This document shows, piece by piece, positions 57,701-64,000 of a stretch of DNA of 64,000 nucleotides. This stretch comes from Xiphias gladius (taxonomy: Eukaryota; Chordata; Actinopteri; Istiophoriformes; Xiphiidae), in contig NC_053408.1 in NCBI RefSeq assembly GCF_016859285.1, positions 10,307,213 to 10,371,212 on the forward strand, written 5' to 3'. Below the pieces are notes generated by a model. That model ran no database searches. It saw only the letters and a list, made by a program, of their open reading frames with translations, and was not told the origin of the DNA. Positions within the stretch are counted from its first letter, which is position 1. Every line of letters begins with the position of its first letter. A program made the position numbers and the translations under genes.

Positions 57701-60635
57701 TAAAACTGTTTGTAAACCAATCACCAAACCATATAGCAAATCTGTTGTTTGCGTTGTCTGGTTAATTTGTCTTGTGGCCAAAAATTGGGAAGGAGGCATG
57801 TACGCATCAAATAGGCTATCTTTACTCACAGCAGGTAAAAATTCGGTTTCACCTAGGGAGATGGTGAAAAAGGAGGGTAGTCAACTTCAAAGCACTCAGT
57901 AAGGTTGCCAAGCTGTTCACACATCTCCATCCCGTGTTAAAACTGGAAACACCAGAGGATATCAAATAGATGTGTTTATAGAGATGTTACACAGTCATCT
58001 CCTTCCAACACCATAACATTGTGAAAATATAGGGAAGGTTGGAAAAAAGAATAAGTAAGATAATTTTTGTTTGTTTTATATATACGTGGGAACTATATGT
58101 ATGTATCGATGTACATAGATGTGTATGTAGAGTATGTACACTATCCAAGATACATTGTTTATATGGAGGTGTTTCTGTACAGGTGAACGTATGCATGCAT
58201 GTATGTCTGTGTGTATATAACTATGCAGATCCATGTATATGTGAGTATGTATATATGCTCAAATGGGTGTATATTATTTTGCCTTACTACGGAAATTATA
58301 TATGGAAGGTAGGAAGAACTGCAGTGGAAATGAAAATGAAATATGAATTTAATGCTTTAAACACTCTAACTGGGTCGTTTGTGTTGTGATAGCAGCTGTT
58401 TACATTAGTTTGTGACTAATAATGTAAAAATGTGCTGTTAAGACTAAATGAGAAAAAAAAACAAACGTGTGGCTAAGAATCTCCTATTATTCAAAAACTC
58501 AAAACAGCAATCAACCTAATCACAGAATTCATACATTATATGCCGCTAAATCTAATGGATAGATTGGTTTAGGTCTCTGACACGAGAAAGTCTTTTTGAA
58601 CGCAATAGAAAAAAATGTACTTGAGAGTGTATTAATAATGTATTGTGGGCAAGATACTCTTTCTGTTCAAAGTGACAATTCCTAGACTGCTTTTTTTTAA
58701 ATGAAAAGCTGTGGCATTTTTCACTCCTTAGCTGAAATAATGTAAACATTTCTACGCCACAACGTTAACAACATGCAGTGACACCTCGTTCAGCACAGGG
58801 GCTGAACTTTCTTTTCTTTTCCTCATGTCTGGCTCTGCCCACTGTACTGCCATGCGTACATGGCACTGATACACCCACCAGGAGGATTAGGGAAGGTTTA
58901 GCAACTGTGCCAGCCTCACTCCTTGTGCCACCCCTTCCCTCGGCACAGAGGGGGTCCCGCTTGGCATGGCAAGGTGAACTAGCCTCTGATTGATGGGCAT
59001 GGTTTCAGCCTTCTACTGTGCTCCCCCAGGCCCGAGCCTCCCTTTCCTTTCTCCTACTGCCGTCTTGGCAGCAGTGCCCACCTCCTCGTCCATGCCAGGC
59101 AGCCAGCTAAAGCTCCTGGTGGGCACATCAAGGACCCAAGAAATAGATTCGTATGGATGTTAAATAAACTGCCATAATTAATTAAAAATTAATAAATTAA
59201 TGTATAATATCCCTTAACAGAATACATAATTGATGGGAAATATATAAATTGATACTACATATTTTAAGTATTTAGACATTTATTTCTCATTTATATATAT
59301 ATTAATTTCTATATTCAGTTATTTATCCCTCGTCACTTGTTGGATATATACTGTATATACAACCTCTGTAAATATTTAAATTACATTAGAAATGTGTGTG
59401 TGTCGAGGTCACACAATTTAAGAAGAAGTTCTTTCAGACATCAAAAATATAATTCAGCATTTGCCTTGTCCAAATTATTAGTGTGGTAGGAATCCAGAGC
59501 ACCCAGGGTAAACCCACTGTAACAGGGAGAAACTGGTGTTGACCCTGGCCTTGTTCCTGAGGCCAGTGGCTGAGTGGGATCCACTGAACAGCCGAAGCAG
59601 AAGCAGCTTGTCTTTCTTTAAAGTTTGAATACTGTCAGACTTCAGAGAAAGACAAGCTGGGAAACTATGTGCCTTTAAAACGTCATGCGTTACATCACAC
59701 AAACACAAACACACACACGCATGCACGCACACACAGTCACTTTTAAACAAATTACTAAAAACCATTAGTAGACATAGTCCTGCATACCTACCCATAACCT
59801 TCTCACAAACGGTGGCAGAAGAACAATTCAGATCAAGTGTATGTTTGAAAAGGGCTAAAGTCTTTGCTATAAAACCTAGAGTCAGGACCAACAAGTCCAA
59901 AGTCAAGTCTAAGTCTTAAAATTTGTGTTTCAAGTCCCAGACAATTAAGTCATTGTGCACCCCACACCAGATTATTACCATTTTAAATGTCTAAACAGAG
60001 CAGCAACTAGTATAGAAAATAATACATTATCAGAAATAATGAATGCTATATCAGTTCCAAATATCATTTCAGAAAAAACAAAAAACAAAATGGAAAGATT
60101 AAAGACAAACTGATTGGGTGTGTATTGGTATTTTATTCCTGTGGCTAAGGTTGAGGTCTTAGATCATCTAACTACAAATGGAAGAATCTCTGTCTAGCTA
60201 TTATTTGATTTTTCTCGACAACTCCTCCTCCTATAGACTCCAGACTCCATGGGTTGTATTGCTGTGGACCCAAGAAAGTTTTTTGGAGGAGCAGTTGTCG
60301 AGACCCTAACCCTAACCCCTCCATTTCCTTTAAACTTCACTTTATATGTCTCACTGTCTCAGACCATGCCAGTCTGGTCCCTCTCCATCTCAACCGCTGT
60401 CTTTAGCTATCTTGTGCGTGTGTGCGTGCCTGTGGGAGTGTGTGGGGTTTTAAAACCCCTGTACACAATTATATTTTTGCATATGCACAAGTGCACATGT
60501 ATTCATGCACACACTCCTGCTTCCTCCCTTCGACAGGTCATAATGGTTGGTGGGAAAATCCTCCCCAGAGAGCACTCATTGCCACAGGCTCAGCTGTACA
60601 ATAGGCTCAGGTGTGTGTATGTGCATTCATGTGTA

Positions 60636-60640
<5 letters not shown>

Positions 60641-60683
<43 letters not shown>
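60641..60683. repeat. (GT)n microsatellite
   Basis: 43 bp of pure GT. Confidence 0.95.
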
Positions 60684-60684
<1 letters not shown>

Positions 60685-61292
60685 TAGCTTGTGCAGGTCC
60701 ATGGCTGCTTTTGCTGTTTAAAATGTCTTTCTATATTTCTTAATTACCTATTGCTTCATGTGACTGCTTTTTGCAAGATGGTATAAAGAGTATAAATTGT
60801 CGGGGGGGGATAAATAGCCACATTGACGCGCTACATTGTTCTGGTTTAGAGGACGATTAACATGATTATTTCAACCTTCCCTTGGATTTTGGCGGTTAGT
60901 TGCTCTTGGGAAATCATGAATCTGCTTGTGGCGATCGTACGCCCTCTGGAGTCTTAAACAGACCACTGAGTTTTTTTTATTTTAAGCAGTCCAGTCAAGA
61001 GATTTGGGTTTTGAGCTTGAAGGATTAAAGATAAACAAAGATATATTTCTCCTTAAATTTTGCTGATAAATAATCAGAAATAATTGTGAGAACGTGCAAG
61101 ATTGGCAAATACAAGGCTGTCAACTCTGTTCCGTTAAGTCTAAATGAGCTACTAAGTAAATATGTCCACGAAACATATTATTCTGAAGCTAAAGACGCAG
61201 TCAGCTGCATGTAAAATGGAATCAAGTGTGAACCGGGAACAAATCTCCAGAGAGCGTTTGTCACTCCCGACTTCGACAGTACGGAACCCCGG

Positions 61293-62452
61293 ATGGTGAA
61301 GCCCGGGGAACCGAAGTGGGGGACAATGGCGGCGGGGCCTGGTGTTTCTATGCAGAGCGGCAGCCCCGCAAGAGAACTTTCTATCTCGGTTCAGCAAGGA
61401 GGCAATCAGACTCATGGAGATCGGGCCAAAACCGAAGAGGTAACAGGTAAGAATATGACCCGTGTTTTATTTTTGTTTGTCTTACACATTTTTGTTATTG
61501 TAATGACCTGGCTTGCTAACGACGGCTAACTGCTAATTTAGCCGACTGTGCAACATTGGCGATTGATTTTTACGCTTGTTTCTGACATGTTAAATGGGTG
61601 AGTTTACATGTACGTGGGTAATTTAAAAACTCAATAACGATCACTCGTGAAACAGAAGTCGGTGGCACTGGGCAGAGTTTTTTTTTTTTTTTTGTAAAGT
61701 AGCAGCTAGCTCTCTGTGGTGAGTTAATAGCTAGCGTTAGTATCTCGCTAACATCTACTTTGTAGAAACGCCAACACGAATAGTGTATTACACAAATGTC
61801 CCTGAAAGTAATATATTTGCATCACATAAGTGTGTCTTATTATGGCTTGTTGTGTTGAACCAATAGTGCAACTCGCCAGACTACCCGATATAAACCAACA
61901 AGCTGTACCACTGTAGGAGCTGGCTCTTTCTGACAGATTATAATAACAAAACATTAGCATCTTTTTGACCAGACATTGGGTTCGGATTCTCCAGATGTCA
62001 TGTGACTTGATTGATTAAAATCTTCTGATTTTACAGTTCCAATTTATTTCCTAATAATCTCCTAATAATATTCCTGGAAAGAATCATGTAATTTGGTATT
62101 AATTACAGGTAAAATAGAGAGTGATCAGTTGGCACACTTCTAGTAATATCTAAATGCTAAGGTAGCACAACCTTGAGGCTTTTATTTAGAGAATAGTAGG
62201 TGAGATAAAGGTGGAATTATTCTACCAAAAAACAAAATACATAAATTAGAAAAAAAAACTGTATAAATGAGGAATAAAGTCTCCAGTAATAGGATGGAGC
62301 AAGCAAAATAAAAAAAAAAACATAACTACTTAAACTAACTAAACAGTGTCACAATTTTTTTTCTCTTTTTCTGTTAATAGTACACCAACCAACCAATTTT
62401 TTTTTTTTTCTCTTCTAAGGAACTCTTAGGAAATAACGGACCTGTAAATTAA

Positions 62453-62483
<31 letters not shown>

Positions 62484-62904
62484 CAAGTAGTCATAACTAC
62501 TATTGATATCACTAACTATAATTAATTTTTAAAATTAATACTTAAGAAGAACATTAATGAAACTTGTACTATTTGTGGGGCACTTAAAGAAATGTTGTGC
62601 ATAATTTTTTGCTCAGATTATTAATCAGACATGTAAATGATTGATTGTTGTTGATATTATCTGCCCTTTATTTTACCTAAACTTTGGAAAAATGTGTAAT
62701 TTTGATTTACTGACTGTGACCAGGATTCTGGCAATCAGTTTTACCTGATTAATTTAATTGTTATTTTGACCAAATTCCATTTTTATAACTTAAAATATTT
62801 AAGCTGAGCTAATTATGTCTCGCAGTATACACTCAGTCGGTAGTTAAAGGAAATGTAGTCTAATACATTTAGTTTGTCCTGCAACGATTCCTTACTTCAT
62901 CAAG

Positions 62905-62935
<31 letters not shown>

Positions 62936-63751
62936 TTCAGTTTTTATTGAAACTGTTTTAGAGAGGTGTTGGTACAACTTAATGATCATTTTGGAGGATG
63001 TTGTAGTGCTGTTGTACTATATGGCATTATAGAGAGAGCTCTTTCTGTTGTTCAATCTACCCTCATTAATTATAAGCTTGGTGGAAAAAATAATAGCAAC
63101 ATCTGTCAGTATAACGCATTACAATCCAACAGCAACACAAACTGCAGCCTCTAAAATTAAAAAAAATATGGAAATGTTTTGATACAGCTGAATCAGTTTT
63201 ATCCAGATTTACCTTATAAACTGGAAACTGAGTGTATGTTGTTTATAGCTGATAGTACTCAAAAAAAAATAGTACTTGTTCTTTTATACATATATCGACT
63301 AAATGTGTTATGAGATTGTTGGTTATTTGCTGTATACTTGTTTATTTTTGTTTCAATGACATCTTTGGAGGAAAAGTCCTATTGATGAAGAATGGCTGTC
63401 ATATAGTTAAAATTATGTTGTTATAGCCTAATTAGATCTTCTGCAGAAATGTTTGGTAGATGTTTAAAAATAGTGAATGTCAAGCTTAATCATTTTCATT
63501 GTGTGTTGTTGGAGTTGCGTGAGAAGAGCTGTAATCAGTGTAGAAGTGTGGTGAGACTATCAATGTCTTTAATAATGAGGACAGTAAATGTGTACAAATT
63601 ACATTTTTGTTTTGTTATCTAATGTATATTGCATCTTTTTTCAGAAGTGGAGAAGCAGAGTCGCATGGCTGCTCTGCTCGAGAGGCTTCATGCCAAACAC
63701 AATGCTTCACGGCCATGGCAGGAGACCTGCAAAGTTGTGCGTCAGGCCATG
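61293..63751 (+). CDS. med1: Mediator complex subunit 1, first two coding exons (gene continues past the window)
   Basis: Nuclear Mediator subunit that bridges nuclear receptors and other activators to RNA polymerase II. Exons 61293-61446 and 63645-63751 join in phase 1 and end in phase 0 at ATG|GTGAGA. Exon 2 encodes EVEKQSRMAALLERLHAKHN and RPWQETCKVVRQAM, a clear match to the human MED1 N-terminus (SLLERLHAKFN, RPWSETIKLVRQVM). Exon 1 encodes about 51 variable residues ending KTEEVTG. The ATG at 61293 has a weak context; the in-frame ATG at 61326 (gacaATGG) is stronger and may be the true start. The LxxLL receptor boxes and the rest of the protein are outside the window. Confidence 0.9.
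61447..63644 (+). other. med1 intron 1
   Basis: A/T-rich, with T runs (62459-62483) and (TTTA)n at 62906-62937. No other feature seen. Confidence 0.7.
62906..62937. repeat. (TTTA)n tetranucleotide microsatellite
   Basis: About eight TTTA units. Confidence 0.92.
63645..63751 (+). CDS. med1: med1 coding exon 2
   Basis: Acceptor cttttttcag. Encodes the conserved start of the Med1 domain, MAALLERLHAKHNASRPWQ. This exon alone identifies the gene. Confidence 0.93.
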
Positions 63752-64000
63752 GTGAGACGGAGACATCTATCCCAAAGCAGGACTTAAAGTCTAGGACAGG
63801 GTTCAACACTGAAGATGGCCTGAAAGTCAGAAACCAGAAGATCAGGCCTTGGTTATTAAGTTCCATTCCTCCTGGTTGTGCTTTGACAAACAAACAGGCT
63901 GGATCCCACTCTGCTACTATGATCAGAACTGAACTGACAAGGCGAAATTTAACAAACAGCAGGAAAGGCAGGAAAAAACATGTCAGCAAGTTTGCAAAGA

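Larger units (their letters stand above)
50501..61292. other. neurod2-med1 desert, distal part and med1 promoter
   Basis: No gene recognised. Candidate conserved elements lie at about 53770-53880 and 56795-57430. There is an A/C-rich (AAAAC)n tract at about 56405-56447, degenerate (TATG)n at about 58076-58260, an inverted repeat at 60213-60303 and (GT)n at 60641-60683. The last few hundred bases should include the med1 promoter. Confidence 0.45.

Overview
The window is vertebrate nuclear DNA, most likely from a percomorph-type teleost fish. It shows spliced genes with GT-AG introns, long dinucleotide microsatellites (mostly CA/GT), dispersed repeats of kinds common in teleost genomes, and vertebrate-type orthologues. 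There are no bacterial operons, CRISPR arrays, rRNA or tRNA genes that I can support. I did not find a new biological system. The value here lies in exon-level gene models, a rearranged gene block, and several lineage-specific changes in well-studied proteins.

Five protein-coding genes are supported. (1) aldh18a1 (minus, 681-11634) encodes delta-1-pyrroline-5-carboxylate synthase. I resolved 17 coding exons whose phases join into a 779-residue (short) or 781-residue (long) protein. (2) pnmt (plus, 15565-17899) encodes phenylethanolamine N-methyltransferase from 3 exons (273 aa), with a TATA box 80 bp upstream of the start codon. (3) ppp1r1b (minus, about 20.9-30.4 kb) encodes DARPP-32; four exons are clear and the C-terminal exon(s) are unresolved. 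(4) neurod2 (plus, 37832-38905) encodes a neuronal bHLH factor from one coding exon (357 aa) preceded by a 5'UTR intron. (5) med1 (plus, from about 61293) encodes a Mediator subunit; only its first two coding exons are inside the window.

Layout: aldh18a1 and pnmt diverge across about 4 kb. pnmt and ppp1r1b converge. ppp1r1b and neurod2 diverge across about 5-7 kb. A stretch of about 22 kb without recognisable genes separates neurod2 from med1. Med1, neurod2, ppp1r1b and pnmt are also neighbours on human 17q12. In this copy cdk12, stard3 and tcap are not seen in their expected gaps, pnmt is flipped relative to ppp1r1b, and aldh18a1 (human 10q24) flanks the block. This fits a rearranged or fractionated teleost copy.

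The genes do not form one pathway. Neurod2 and DARPP-32 are neuronal, Pnmt makes adrenaline, P5CS makes proline/ornithine precursors in mitochondria, and Med1 is a general transcription coactivator. The non-coding space holds microsatellites, at least two confident dispersed transposon-like repeats (one in pnmt intron 2, one in ppp1r1b intron 1), and several stretches that look like neuronal regulatory elements but can only be confirmed by cross-species alignment.
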